Positions 1 to 8,479 are shown, counted from the stretch's first letter. The stretch is 64,000 nucleotides of DNA from Sanguibacter sp. HDW7 (GCF_011300875.1 NZ_CP049862.1:2728001-2792000); one strand, 5' to 3'. Numbers and translations are program-made. The notes: generated by a model not told the origin, from the sequence alone.

Positions 1-284
1 AGGGTGCGCATACGCTGGAGGATGGAGTGCGTCTCGGTGAGCGCACCCTCAGCGGTCTGGACGACGGAGATGCCGTCCTGGGCGTTGCGGACGGCCTGCT
101 TGGTGCCGCCGATCTGGGCACGCATGCCCTCGGAGATCGCGAGGCCCGCAGCGTCGTCGGCGGCGCGGTTGATGCGGAGACCCGACGAGAGCTTCTCGAG
201 CGAGCGCGAGAGGTCGCTCTGCGTGCTCGAGAGGTTGCGGTAGGCGTTGAGCGCCGCGACGTTGGTGTTGATCGAGAGAGCCAT
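1..284 (-). CDS. fliC: Flagellin, N-terminal part (cut by window edge)
   Basis: This is the start of the flagellin subunit that polymerises into the external flagellar filament. The 94 visible residues are the conserved N-terminal D0/D1 helix: [18 protein letters not shown] at the start, then [12 protein letters not shown] and [14 protein letters not shown], all flagellin hallmarks. The rest lies beyond the window. The ATG at 282-284 has a strong AAGGAGGAG ribosome site at 292-300. The gene follows the fliA-like sigma gene on the same strand across about 140 nt. On the minus strand, GCCCGATGA (positions 345-353) resembles the -10 of a FliA-type promoter, but I see no convincing matching -35. 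Confidence 0.95.
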   Translation of the reverse strand, partial: MALSINTNVAALNAYRNLSSTQSDLSRSLEKLSSGLRINRAADDAAGLAISEGMRAQIGGTKQAVRNAQDGISVVQTAEGALTETHSILQRMRT

Positions 285-425
285 GGTGTTTCTCCTCCTT
301 GAAGTGGCCCGGAACCAGATGCCCGTCCGTGGGCTTCTGCTGTCCTCATCGGGCCTTGCCCGCGAGGTGTGAGGTTTTCCCGGAAGGAATTTGCGTGTGA
401 TTCCCGCGCACCCCTCCGTGCCCTC

Positions 426-1373
426 TCAGGCGAGCGCTGCGAGCGTGCCGGCCGTCTGTGCCGATGCGGCACCGAGGTGCCGCGCGGTGCGTGCGACGAC
501 GGCGGCGGCGTGGGCGGCCGGGACGGCTGCCGCACGCGAGGCAAGCACCGCCAAGTCGTTGCGGGCGGGGGCCGCGGTCTGACCGACGGCGTCGACGTAG
601 GCCCGGCGACGGCGCTGCGCGACGCCCGCGTGCGCCTCGTCGGCGCCGGAGCCCTGCGCCTCGAGGTGGGCGTCGAGGGCCTCGCGCATGAGGGAGGTGG
701 CCTCGGCACGGAGCTGGCTCACGCGCGACTGGGTGACGCCGAGGACGCCAGCGACCTCGGTGACGGTGCGGTCCTCGAAGTAGACGAGCTGGACGACGAG
801 GCGCAGCCGTTCGGGGAGCGCGGCGACGGCGGCGCGGAGGTACCGGAGCCTCTCCGTCGCGACGACGCTCGCCTCGGGGTCGGGGGCACGATCGGGCAGG
901 AGGTCGCTCACGGCACCGTCGAACGCTTCGATCGACAGGACGCGTCGGCCCGCGTCGTCGCGGGTCTGGTCGATCTCGCTCACGTCGACGCCGAGCGTCT
1001 GGGCGAGGTGTTCGCGGGTGGGGGTGCGACCGAGCTGCGCGGTGAGCTCCTCGGTCACGGTGGCGAGCCGGCGGACGCGGGAGCGGGTGCCGCGCGAGGC
1101 CCAGTCCATGGAGCGGAGCTCGTCGAGCAGCGCACCTCGCAGCCGGATCGCTGCATAGCGCGCGAAGGGGACTCCGGTCGCCGCGTCGTAGGCGACTGCG
1201 GCGCGGACGAGCGCGAGAGAGCCTGCCGACGCGAGGTCGTCGCGTGAGACATGCTGCGGGATCCGCGCTGCGATCTCATTGACGTGGTAGCCGATGAGAG
1301 GCAGATGGGTCTCCACGAGCTCCACCTGCTCGTCGTTGAGACGGGCGGTGCCTGAGGGGTTGCTGGCAAACAT
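426..1373 (-). CDS. fliA: FliA/WhiG-type sigma factor (sigma-28 family)
   Basis: RNA polymerase sigma factor of the sigma-70 family, flagellar/WhiG type, expected to transcribe late flagellar genes. Region 2 lies at about residues 15-95 (RDDLASAGSLALVRAAVAYD), region 3 at about 110-160, and region 4 at about 185-235 (ALPERLRLVVQLVYFEDRT, with the helix-turn-helix VAGVLGVTQSRVSQLRAEA). At 315 residues it is longer than typical family members (about 240-280). The last 70 or so residues form an Ala/Arg-rich tail with no recognisable domain. The ATG at 1371-1373 was chosen because homology begins soon after it; upstream in-frame starts exist and the ribosome site is weak. It sits between flagellin and the divergent flgN operon, so its targets are probably its neighbours. 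Confidence 0.88.
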   Translation of the reverse strand: MFASNPSGTARLNDEQVELVETHLPLIGYHVNEIAARIPQHVSRDDLASAGSLALVRAAVAYDAATGVPFARYAAIRLRGALLDELRSMDWASRGTRSRVRRLATVTEELTAQLGRTPTREHLAQTLGVDVSEIDQTRDDAGRRVLSIEAFDGAVSDLLPDRAPDPEASVVATERLRYLRAAVAALPERLRLVVQLVYFEDRTVTEVAGVLGVTQSRVSQLRAEATSLMREALDAHLEAQGSGADEAHAGVAQRRRRAYVDAVGQTAAPARNDLAVLASRAAAVPAAHAAAVVARTARHLGAASAQTAGTLAALA

Positions 1374-1835
1374 GTAAGGAGTGTGGGGGGGTGGCGCGGC
1401 TTTGCGGAAGGGACCGGCGCGATCGGAAGTGACGACCAACTTCACCCGCTCCATGGGTTGTTGCACCCAGAAACCGCGTGTTATCACGGGTCCACCGCCT
1501 CCGCAGGACGGGAGCACGAGGCTGAGATGAGTCAGAAATTGGCGCGGTTCGCCGCCGCACCCACCAGCACCTGAACAGCGCTTGACGCGTTCGTACCGTT
1601 CTGAACAAGTCTTGACCGCCACGAATCGCGCCAGCGCCACGAGAACTATCTGAAACGGCCTTCGACGTGCGATGACACCAGTGAAGCCTGAGCCTCCGCC
1701 CTCGTGCGGGACATAGGCTCGAAGCCCCTGCACCGACGGACGGTTCATGCCCGAACTCCTCACGTACGCAGAGGCGAGACCGATGAGACCACTGCACGGG
1801 CCCGACCGGCCCACGATCCAGGACGGAGACGAACG
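1374..1835. other. Gene-free divergent control region between fliA and flgN
   Basis: These 462 nt separate the minus-strand sigma gene from the plus-strand flgN operon. I see no credible ORF. The one notable structure is a direct repeat at 1571-1586 and 1601-1616, with a weaker third copy near 1650 (listed separately). I found no clear -35/-10 pair for either direction. The start of the flgN operon is supported by GGAG just before the ATG at 1836. Confidence 0.6.
1571..1616 (+). repeat. Direct repeat CTGAACA-N3-CTTGAC, 30-bp period
   Basis: CTGAACAGCGCTTGAC (1571-1586) recurs as CTGAACAAGTCTTGAC (1601-1616), 13 of 16 identical and exactly 30 bp apart. A looser copy, CTGAAACGGCCTTCGAC, begins at 1650. 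Its location in the divergent flagellar control region suggests operator half-sites on one face of the helix, roughly three turns apart. That role is inference; the binding protein is unknown. Confidence 0.5.
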
Positions 1836-2318
1836 ATGAGCATGGAGGGCCTCACCGCACTCCTGTGGCGCGAGCGGCGCCTCCTCGAGCTGCTCCTCTT
1901 CAAGCTCGACGTCGAGCAGCTGCTCCTCACCAACGGACGCAACCGCTGGCTCGCCCACGCGACGGACGAGGTGACGACCGTGCTCGACGAGATCCGCACG
2001 GTCGAGCTCGGCCACGCCGTCGAGTCCGACGCCGTCGCCGCCGGTCTCGGCCTCGCTCCCGGCGCAACCCTCGCGATGCTCGCAGCGGCAGCGCCGGCAC
2101 CGTGGGACACCGTCCTCGGCGAGCACCGCGACGCATTCCTCGAGCTCACGCACCAGATCGGCGCGCTCGCCGACGACAACCGTCGCCTCCTCACCGCCGC
2201 CCACCGGTCCGCCCAGGAGACCCTCCTCGCGGTCGACCGCACGGTCCAGACCTACGACGCCCAGGGACACGCCGGCAACGGCGTGGGTACCGCGACCCTG
2301 TTCGACGCAAGCCTCTAG
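1836..2318 (+). CDS. flgN: FlgN-type flagellar export chaperone
   Basis: A 160-residue, strongly helical protein. It opens with a leucine-rich helix (ALLWRERRLLELLLFKLDVE) typical of FlgN, the cytoplasmic chaperone that keeps the hook-filament junction proteins FlgK and FlgL export-competent. It lies directly upstream of flgK (12 nt gap) and flgL, its expected clients. The ATG at 1836 follows GGAGAC and fits the family start; an in-frame upstream extension to 1704 lacks homology. The gene ends with TAG. Sequence conservation in this family is low, so the call rests on size, the helical opening and context. Confidence 0.8.
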   Translation: MSMEGLTALLWRERRLLELLLFKLDVEQLLLTNGRNRWLAHATDEVTTVLDEIRTVELGHAVESDAVAAGLGLAPGATLAMLAAAAPAPWDTVLGEHRDAFLELTHQIGALADDNRRLLTAAHRSAQETLLAVDRTVQTYDAQGHAGNGVGTATLFDASL

Positions 2319-2330
2319 GAGCCCTCGACC

Positions 2331-3761
2331 ATGTCTTCCTTCTCGACGCTCTCGACCGCACTGAGCTCGCTGCACACGCAGCGGGCAGCGCTCGACGTCG
2401 CCGGTCAGAACATCGCGAACGCCAACACCGTCGGGTACACCCGCCAGCGCGCCGAGACCTCGTCGGTCTCGGCGACCGCCGCCGCGTCGCGCTTCTCCTC
2501 GGGGCTCACCGTCGGACAGGGCGTCAAGGTCACGGGCGTCGCGCGCCTCGGCGACATCTTCGCCGACGCACGCGTCCGGTCGTCGACGTCGCTTGCGGCG
2601 GACCTCGCAGCGCGCGCGACGACCCTCACGCGGCTCGAGTCGACGATCTCCGAGCCGGGCGACAAGGGGCTCTCCGCGCAGCTCGCCCAGTTCTGGGCCG
2701 GCTGGCAGGACGTCGCGAACTCCCCCGGCAGCCCCGCCCCGGGCCAGGTCGTCCTCGAGTCGGCGAACATCCTCGCCGAGGGCGTCGCGACGGGCTATCG
2801 CGCCGTGCGCACGCAGTGGGACGAGACCCGCGCGCAGTCGGTCGCGTACGTCGAGGAGGTCAACTCGGCAGCGGCCTCCCTCGCCGAGCTCAACGACGCG
2901 ATCCGCTCCGTCACCGTCTCGGGCGGCAACGCCAACGAGCTCATGGACAAGCGCGACCTGCTCTCGACGCAGCTTGCCGAGCTCACGGGCGCCACGACGC
3001 GGCTCCAGGAGGACGGCACCGTCACCGTCTCGGTCGGCGGCAACCACCTCGTCTCGGGCGACACCGCCTACCGCATCAACCTCGTCGGCTCGACGACCCT
3101 CGTGGGCGCCGCGGCCGACGGCCCTCGGCTCGAGTGGGAGCGCACCTCGGCCGGTCCTGTCACGCTCGACGGCGGCCTCCTCGCGGGCAACCTTGCGAGC
3201 CTCCAGGGCGAGCGCTCCGACCGCTCCGGCGGCGCGCTCGCCGAGGCCGCGGCCGCGTACAACAAGCTCGCGACCCAGCTTCACGACCGCGTCAATGCCG
3301 TCCACTCGACGGGCACGACGACGGTCGGCACGCCGGGCGGCAGCTTCTTCGCGCTCTCGGTCGACCCGGGCACCCCCGCGGCGCTCGGCCTCACCGTCGC
3401 CGTCAAGGACCCCGCCGACATCGCGGCGGGCGCGCCCGGCAACGGCGCCTACGACGGGTCGGTCGCCGACGAGATCGGCAGGATCGGTGCGTCGGCCGAC
3501 AGCCCCGACCGTGCCTGGTCCGCGTTCGTCGTCGACCTCGGTGTGCGGACGCAGGCCGCGATGCGGTCCGCGGAGGTCTCTGAGCAGTCCCGTCAGACGG
3601 CGTCGCTCGTCCGGCTCTCGGGCTCAAGCGTCGACATCGACGAGGAGACCGTCAACATGCTCGCCTTCCAGCGTGCCTACCAAGGCGCGGCGCGCGTCCT
3701 CACGACCGTCGACGAGATGCTCGACACCCTCATCAACAGGACCGGAGTCGTCGGACGATGA
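2331..3761 (+). CDS. flgK: Flagellar hook-associated protein 1 (FlgK)
   Basis: Hook-filament junction protein, exported and assembled outside the cell. The 476 residues have the diagnostic N-terminus (SSLHTQRAALDVAGQNIANA, then NTVGYTRQRAE) shared by rod/hook proteins. The C-terminal D0 helix ends in VNMLAFQRAYQGAARVLTTV and DEMLDTLINRTG. The variable centre (about 120-400) is shorter than in enteric FlgK, as often seen in Gram-positives. It has a 12 nt gap after flgN and a 4 nt ATGA overlap with flgL, so translation is probably coupled. Confidence 0.96.
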   Translation: MSSFSTLSTALSSLHTQRAALDVAGQNIANANTVGYTRQRAETSSVSATAAASRFSSGLTVGQGVKVTGVARLGDIFADARVRSSTSLAADLAARATTLTRLESTISEPGDKGLSAQLAQFWAGWQDVANSPGSPAPGQVVLESANILAEGVATGYRAVRTQWDETRAQSVAYVEEVNSAAASLAELNDAIRSVTVSGGNANELMDKRDLLSTQLAELTGATTRLQEDGTVTVSVGGNHLVSGDTAYRINLVGSTTLVGAAADGPRLEWERTSAGPVTLDGGLLAGNLASLQGERSDRSGGALAEAAAAYNKLATQLHDRVNAVHSTGTTTVGTPGGSFFALSVDPGTPAALGLTVAVKDPADIAAGAPGNGAYDGSVADEIGRIGASADSPDRAWSAFVVDLGVRTQAAMRSAEVSEQSRQTASLVRLSGSSVDIDEETVNMLAFQRAYQGAARVLTTVDEMLDTLINRTGVVGR

Positions 3762-4654
3762 GCCTCACCCGTGTCACCCACCAGATGTCGCAGACGACGG
3801 CGCTCGCGAACGTGCAGCGCAACCTCGCCGCGATGTCCAAGCTCCAGGGACAGACCTCGAGCCTGCGCCGCATCGAGAAGCCGTCGGACGACCCGGCAGG
3901 CACCGCGAAGGCCCTGCGTCTGCGCGCCGAACAGCGCGCGCTCACGCAGTACGACCGCAACGCGGCCGACGGCAAGGGCTGGCTCACCGCGGTCGACACC
4001 GCGATGCAGACGACGTCGACGCAGCTCATCCGTGCCCGCACGCTCGTCGTGCAGGCCGCAAGCTCGGGCACGACGACGACCGAGTCGGCCGAGGCGATCG
4101 CGCTCGAGATCGAGGCCGTGCGCGACGCGCTGCTCGGTCAGGCGAACGCGACGTACACGGGCCGCTCGATCTTCGCGGGGACCTCGGACGCCGACGCCGC
4201 CTACGCCGCGCAGCCCGACGGCACGTACTCGTACGCGGGCAGCGCGGGCACCGTCGACCGTCGCATCTCGGAGGACGTCACCGTCCGTGTCGACGCGGAC
4301 GGCGCGGCGCTCTTCGGCGACGCAACCGGCTCGGTCTTCGCCCTGCTCGACCGTGTCGCCGCGGACGTCCGCGCAGGCGCGGACGTGGGTCCCGCGATCG
4401 CCGAGATCGATGCCTGGCACAACCGGACGACGTCGGCGCTCGCGACGACGGGTGCACGCACGAACCAGATCGAGGCGCAGCTCTCGGTCAACGCGGGCTC
4501 GATGCTCTCCCTCAGGTCCGACATCTCCGCGGTCGAGGACGTCGACCTCGCCGAGACGCTCGTGCACCTCCAGGCGCAGGAGGTCGCTTACCAGGCGGCG
4601 CTCGGCGCAACGGCGCGCGTCCTCCAGCCGACCCTCCTGCAGTACCTGTCATGA
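3758..4654 (+). CDS. flgL: Flagellar hook-associated protein 3 (FlgL)
   Basis: Second hook-filament junction protein, 298 residues. The N-terminus (QTTALANVQRNLAAMSKLQG, then RRIEKPSDDPAG) and the C-terminus (DVDLAETLVHLQAQEVAYQA) match the flagellin-like D0/D1 helices of FlgL. It overlaps flgK by ATGA at 3758-3761 and fliW by ATGA at 4651-4654, placing it firmly in the flgN-flgK-flgL-fliW operon. Confidence 0.95.
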   Translation: MSLTRVTHQMSQTTALANVQRNLAAMSKLQGQTSSLRRIEKPSDDPAGTAKALRLRAEQRALTQYDRNAADGKGWLTAVDTAMQTTSTQLIRARTLVVQAASSGTTTTESAEAIALEIEAVRDALLGQANATYTGRSIFAGTSDADAAYAAQPDGTYSYAGSAGTVDRRISEDVTVRVDADGAALFGDATGSVFALLDRVAADVRAGADVGPAIAEIDAWHNRTTSALATTGARTNQIEAQLSVNAGSMLSLRSDISAVEDVDLAETLVHLQAQEVAYQAALGATARVLQPTLLQYLS

Positions 4655-5103
4655 CCGCCGTCCCACCCGCGCACACCGCCGCGGACGACCACGTGCGCCT
4701 CGTCGCGCCGCTGCTGGGTCTCGGCGGGACGCTCGACTTCACGCTCCGCGCCCTCGACGAGCACGGGACGGTGTTCGCGCTCCGCTCCGAGGACGCGTGC
4801 GACGACGCGCCCGGCACCCGGCTCTACCTCGTCCACGCAGCGGCGCACGTGGCGGGCTACGCGCCTGACACCACGGCCATGCACCTTGCGCTGCTCGGGG
4901 AGGACGGGGTCGCATCCTCCCCGGACGACATCGCGACGCTCGTCGTCCTCAACCCCGAGGGTGCCGACGGGGTCCCGACGGTCAACCTCCTCGCGCCCCT
5001 GCTCGTCGACACGCGGACACACCGGGCCGTCCAGGTGGTCCTCGAGGGCGACTGGCCCGTCCAGACCCCGTTGTCCCCCACCTCCGTCCGAAAGACCTCG
5101 TGA
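4651..5103 (+). CDS. fliW: FliW flagellar assembly factor
   Basis: A 150-residue cytoplasmic protein. In other bacteria FliW binds flagellin and also sequesters CsrA, linking filament assembly to flagellin translation. Family signatures visible are TRLYLVHAAAHVAGYAPD, a strand reading ATLVVLNPEG, the conserved TVNLLAPLLVDTRTHRAVQV, and VVLEGDWPVQTPL at the end. The ATG at 4651 overlaps the flgL stop. No csrA gene follows; the next gene is the HDOD protein, so the CsrA partner must lie elsewhere or be absent. Confidence 0.88.
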   Translation: MTAVPPAHTAADDHVRLVAPLLGLGGTLDFTLRALDEHGTVFALRSEDACDDAPGTRLYLVHAAAHVAGYAPDTTAMHLALLGEDGVASSPDDIATLVVLNPEGADGVPTVNLLAPLLVDTRTHRAVQVVLEGDWPVQTPLSPTSVRKTS

Positions 5104-6302
5104 ACACCGTGAACGTCGACACCGACATCCGCTTCGTCCGCATGCCGATGTACGACGCCACGGGCGTCGTCACGGGCTACTTCGTCACCCCGTCGAGCAC
5201 AGCGCTGATCCTGCGCCCCGACCTGTGGGCGGAGCTCGAGCTTGCGTACCTCAACCTCGACCTGCCGCGGCTCGCCCTCGACCGGACGGTGTTCCTCGTC
5301 CCGACGCCGCACATGGTCGAGGGCAAGATCGGCATCCCGCGTCACGCGGGGCGGATCGCGCTCGTCGTCACCCCCCTCACCCTCATGGTCCCGAACATCG
5401 CGGAGCACCTCGTGCGGCTGCGCCGCCGCGGCTACCTCCTTGTCCTCGGCGTCTACCGCGGAACCGAGAACCAGCTGGCCATGCTCGAGCTCTTCACGCA
5501 CGTCCTGCTCGACCAGAACCTCACGACAGAGGAGGCCGCCCGGGTCGCCGTGACGGCAGCCGGCGAGGGCGCCGTCGTCGTCGCACCGCGCCTCGTGACG
5601 GAGGGCGGCAAGGAGGAGCCGGTGCCTGGAGTCAGTGTGCTCCTGGGTACCCCGACCGCTGGCGTGGCCGTCGAGATCGGGGACGCAGAGCTCCTCCCCA
5701 ACGAGGTCGCGTGCCTCGAAGCCGTGCGGCTTCTCGGCGAGGCCGAGGTCGACGTCGAAGCCGTGGGCAGGGTGCTCGGTGCCGACCCCGCGCTCGTCCT
5801 GCGCGTGCTACGTCTCGTCAACGGCGCTGCGACGGGCCTCTCCCACCGGGTCGACTCGGTGCGGCGCGCGATCGTGCTGCTCGGCCCGGTCCAGGTGCAG
5901 GGTCTCGTCATGGCCTCGCTCGTCGCCTCGACGAGCGACCAGATCGACAACCTGTGGCTGCTCATCGCTCGTGGCATCACGTGCGAGCGGCTCTCCCCCG
6001 GCTCCGAGTCGGCATACACGGTCGGGCTGCTCTCGGCGCTCTCGACAGAACGTGGCATCCCCGCTCACGTGCTCGCGGAGCGTACCCGTCTGTCGGACGA
6101 CGCGTACGGCGCGCTCGTCCTGGGAGAGGGCCCCCTCGGCCACGTGCTCCAGGCGGTCGTCGCCCATGAGCGCAACGACTTCGACGCCGTCACAGCGATG
6201 GGGATCGAGGTCGACGACGTGACCCGCGCCTACTTCGACGCGATCCCGGAGGCTCTCGACGCGGTGCTCACGGCGCTCACGCCCTCGGGTGCCGAGCTCT
6301 GA
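5100..6302 (+). CDS. Degenerate EAL / HDOD domain protein
   Basis: A 400-residue cytoplasmic signalling protein. Residues 1-180 align by pattern with the N-terminal part of the EAL-HDOD (YuxH/CdgJ-like) family, but the EAL signature and the acidic metal ligands of active c-di-GMP phosphodiesterases are missing. It is therefore probably a catalytically inactive binding module. Residues about 190-385 form an HDOD domain (LLPNEVACLEAVRLLGEAEV, DPALVLRVLRLVNGAA, SVRRAIVLLGPVQVQGLVM). In other bacteria such proteins control motility. The GTG start at 5100 overlaps the fliW stop by GTGA, so it is co-translated with the flagellar operon. A GTG at 5109 is an alternative start. Confidence 0.8.
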   Translation: MNTVNVDTDIRFVRMPMYDATGVVTGYFVTPSSTALILRPDLWAELELAYLNLDLPRLALDRTVFLVPTPHMVEGKIGIPRHAGRIALVVTPLTLMVPNIAEHLVRLRRRGYLLVLGVYRGTENQLAMLELFTHVLLDQNLTTEEAARVAVTAAGEGAVVVAPRLVTEGGKEEPVPGVSVLLGTPTAGVAVEIGDAELLPNEVACLEAVRLLGEAEVDVEAVGRVLGADPALVLRVLRLVNGAATGLSHRVDSVRRAIVLLGPVQVQGLVMASLVASTSDQIDNLWLLIARGITCERLSPGSESAYTVGLLSALSTERGIPAHVLAERTRLSDDAYGALVLGEGPLGHVLQAVVAHERNDFDAVTAMGIEVDDVTRAYFDAIPEALDAVLTALTPSGAEL

Positions 6303-6330
6303 CGCGAGCGTCCCTGCTCGTCCGCCGACG

Positions 6331-6369
6331 GTGGCCGCTGCCCCCGGACATGCCCGGGGGAGCGGCCAC
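6331..6369. terminator. Bidirectional hairpin between convergent genes
   Basis: A long GC-rich inverted repeat: GTGGCCGCTGCCCCCGG pairs with CCGGGGGAGCGGCCAC across a short loop, with one bulge. It lies between the convergent HDOD gene (ends 6302) and the DUF3027 gene (ends 6423). There is no U-tract. Confidence 0.75.
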
Positions 6370-6422
6370 CCTGCGTCACCGCCCGCACGGGGCGGCAGGT
6401 GTCTCAGGCGTGGGCGGAGTCG

Positions 6423-7274
6423 TCAGGCGTCGGCCGTAGCGGTGCCGTCCGAGGCCTCGTCGTCCGGCTCAGCGGCGGCCGGGGCCTCAGCGACAGGCTC
6501 GACGACGGCCGCGCGCGGCATGTCGACGATCTCGATGCGCACCTCGTCGATGACGGGGTTCGGCGCGGGCCAGTCCGAGGGACGCGTGGGCACGTCGGTC
6601 TCCGAGTGCGCGCCGCAGCCGTGCTCGAACGCGACGACCTTGCCGTCGTCGGGCGACCACGGGTTCGTGCACACGCCGAAGACCTGACCGAGCGCACCCT
6701 GGAGCGGGACGAGGTAGCCGCACGAGAGGCACGCGTCGCTCGCGGCCTTCGCGCTCTCTCCGTGCGGGCCTGCGGCGCCGTCGTACCAGCGCTGCGCCGC
6801 CTCCTCGATGCCGTCCTCGGAGAGGACGCGCGTACGGGCCAGCGCCAGCTCGCCGATCGCGACCGCGTCGAGCTCCTCGTCGCCGCTCGGCTCCCAGCCG
6901 GCGGTGAGACGGGGGTCGTCCGCGACGAACGGCAGGACGTCGCCGGGACCGATGTCCCCGGGGCGGATCCGTTCGGACCACGGCAGCCACTCGGGCGCGA
7001 GGATCGCGCCGTCGCCGGGCAGCAGCTCGACCTCGCACACCGTCGCAGTGCGGCCGCGCGGCACTCGCGCGAGCGTCACCGTCCACGCCCAGCCCTGGTA
7101 GCCACCCATCGCGGCGGCGAATCGGTGCTCGACGAGACGGTCCTCGACCGTCACGGTGCCGAGGTGCTCACCGACGTGCGCCGGGATCTCTGCGACCTCC
7201 TCGGCGGCTGCGCGCGCGAGGTCGATCGCCGAGTCGAGCACGGCGTCAGGCTTGCGGCGGGCGGGACGCGTCAT
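6423..7274 (-). CDS. DUF3027 protein with four-cysteine zinc site
   Basis: An actinobacterial DUF3027 family protein of unknown function, 283 residues. A likely zinc-binding cluster is visible at about 205-255: CLSCGY, then FGVCTNPWSPDDG, then HGCGAHSE. The last 35 residues are a low-complexity Ala/Glu-rich tail. The gene lies 16 nt downstream of the cold-shock gene on the same strand, so they are probably one transcript. I chose ATG 7274; a GTG at 7289, just after the csp stop, would add five residues and cannot be excluded. Confidence 0.8.
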   Translation of the reverse strand: MTRPARRKPDAVLDSAIDLARAAAEEVAEIPAHVGEHLGTVTVEDRLVEHRFAAAMGGYQGWAWTVTLARVPRGRTATVCEVELLPGDGAILAPEWLPWSERIRPGDIGPGDVLPFVADDPRLTAGWEPSGDEELDAVAIGELALARTRVLSEDGIEEAAQRWYDGAAGPHGESAKAASDACLSCGYLVPLQGALGQVFGVCTNPWSPDDGKVVAFEHGCGAHSETDVPTRPSDWPAPNPVIDEVRIEIVDMPRAAVVEPVAEAPAAAEPDDEASDGTATADA

Positions 7275-7290
7275 CGTCGCGGTGGACACC

Positions 7291-7671
7291 TCAGGCCTCA
7301 AGGTTCTCGGCGACGGCACGCAGCAGGCTCGCGACCTTCGTGCCCGACGTCTTCTCGGGGTAGCGGCCACGTCGCAGGTCGTTGCCCAGACGGTCGAGCA
7401 CCTTGATGAGGTCCTCGACGATGATCGCCATGTCCTCGGCCGGCTTGCGCACGGCCTTGGCGACGGACGGCAGCGGGTCGGTGAGCGTCACCTGGAGCGC
7501 CTGCGGTCCACGACGACCGTCGGCGACGGAGAAGTCGACCTTCGCACCCGGCTTGACGACGGCACCCTCGGGCAGCGCCGAGGCGTGGAGGAAGACCTCC
7601 GAACCGTCCTCGGACGCGATGAAACCGAAACCGCGCTCGGCGTCGAACCACTTGACCTTGCCGCTGGGCAC
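7291..7671 (-). CDS. Cold-shock domain protein with C-terminal extension
   Basis: RNA/DNA-binding cold-shock protein. Residues 1-65 are a full CSD with RNP1-like KVKWFDAERGFGFI and RNP2-like SEVFLHAS. About 60 further residues (DLIKVLDRLGNDLRRGRYP) form a helical extension seen in a longer actinobacterial subgroup and absent from classical 67-residue CspA. The GTG at 7671 was chosen because GAGG at 7677-7680 is well spaced from it and the product then starts MPSGKVKWF. A GTG at 7677 would overlap that ribosome site. A -10-like TATCCT lies on the minus strand at 7733-7738, giving a leader of about 55 nt. Confidence 0.9.
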   Translation of the reverse strand: MPSGKVKWFDAERGFGFIASEDGSEVFLHASALPEGAVVKPGAKVDFSVADGRRGPQALQVTLTDPLPSVAKAVRKPAEDMAIIVEDLIKVLDRLGNDLRRGRYPEKTSGTKVASLLRAVAENLEA

Positions 7672-7792
7672 ACGCACCTCGTGGTGAAGAAGTAGGGGGA
7701 CGCGCGCGATACGCGCGACGTCATCTCCTACGAGGATAGCGGGCGGCGCGAGGTCCCGGAGGCACGGGCCACCTCGCGCCTAGGATCGTCGC

Positions 7793-8455
7793 ATGAACGC
7801 CTCAGCCCTCACCGTCGGTCGCGCCCACACGACGCTGAGCCAGGCGGTGTACGAGGCGCTCCGCGGTCAGATCGTCGACCGTGAGCTCCCGCCCGGCACG
7901 CGCCTCGTCGAGCGCGAGCTCGCGGACTCCCTCGACGTCTCACGGGTGCCGGTGCGCGAGGCGCTCAAGGAGCTCGTGCGCGACGGTCTCGCGGAGCAGC
8001 GAGGTCGTTCGGGCCTGTACGTCACGGAGCTGACGCGGGCCGACGTCGAGGAGATCACCGAGCTGCGCGGGCTTCTCGACGCGCTCGTGTTCCGGAGGCT
8101 CACGCGGATGCTCACGCCGTCGTCGCGGACGCTCGTCGACTCGTTGCTCGTGCGGACGTCGCGCGCGATCGCCGAGGGTCGTCACGCGGAGGCGGTGCTC
8201 CTCAACGGCGAGTTCCACACGCTGACGAAGGACCTCGCGGGGTCGCGGAGCCTCCAGGCGGTCATGGGTGTGCTCGACCCGCGGCTGCACTGGCTGCTCG
8301 CGCAGCACGAGGACGTCGCGGAGGTGCACCGGCAGCACGTCGCGATCTGGGAGGCGGTGCGGGCGGGCGACGTCGCGGCCGTCGACGCTCTTGCGGCGGA
8401 CCATCTCGCCGAGTCGGTGCGCATGATGCTGCAGGTGAACCCGGACCTGCGCTGA
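7793..8455 (+). CDS. GntR-family regulator, FCD (FadR-type) effector domain
   Basis: A 220-residue transcription factor. The N-terminal winged helix-turn-helix (about 15-75) reads QAVYEALRGQIVDRELPPGT, then RELADSLDVSRVPVREALKE, the GntR signature. The helical FCD ligand-binding domain follows (about 85-210), with metal-site-type histidines in EFHTLTKDL and HRQHVAIWEA. It sits immediately upstream of the same-strand allantoin/oxamate-type operon and is its likely regulator, with the ligand probably a pathway intermediate. The ATG follows the -10-like TAGGAT (7781-7786) by 6 nt with no ribosome site, so the mRNA may be leaderless. Confidence 0.88.
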   Translation: MNASALTVGRAHTTLSQAVYEALRGQIVDRELPPGTRLVERELADSLDVSRVPVREALKELVRDGLAEQRGRSGLYVTELTRADVEEITELRGLLDALVFRRLTRMLTPSSRTLVDSLLVRTSRAIAEGRHAEAVLLNGEFHTLTKDLAGSRSLQAVMGVLDPRLHWLLAQHEDVAEVHRQHVAIWEAVRAGDVAAVDALAADHLAESVRMMLQVNPDLR

Positions 8456-8479
8456 GCGCGGTCCCCTGCGCGTGCGCCG

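Noticed and set aside
345-353. A FliA-dependent promoter of the flagellin gene (GCCCGATGA on the minus strand)
   Set aside because: The -10-like sequence is suggestive, but no TAAA-type -35 stands at the right distance, so it is not listed as a feature.
426-3305. A 959-residue minus-strand ORF spanning fliA, flgN and flgK
   Set aside because: Only its last third (the fliA-like sigma factor) is real. The rest is antisense to flgN/flgK and arises from the scarcity of stop codons in high-GC DNA.
5104-6302. csrA next to fliW
   Set aside because: The following ORF is an HDOD protein and no small RsmA/CsrA-like ORF is visible in any frame nearby.
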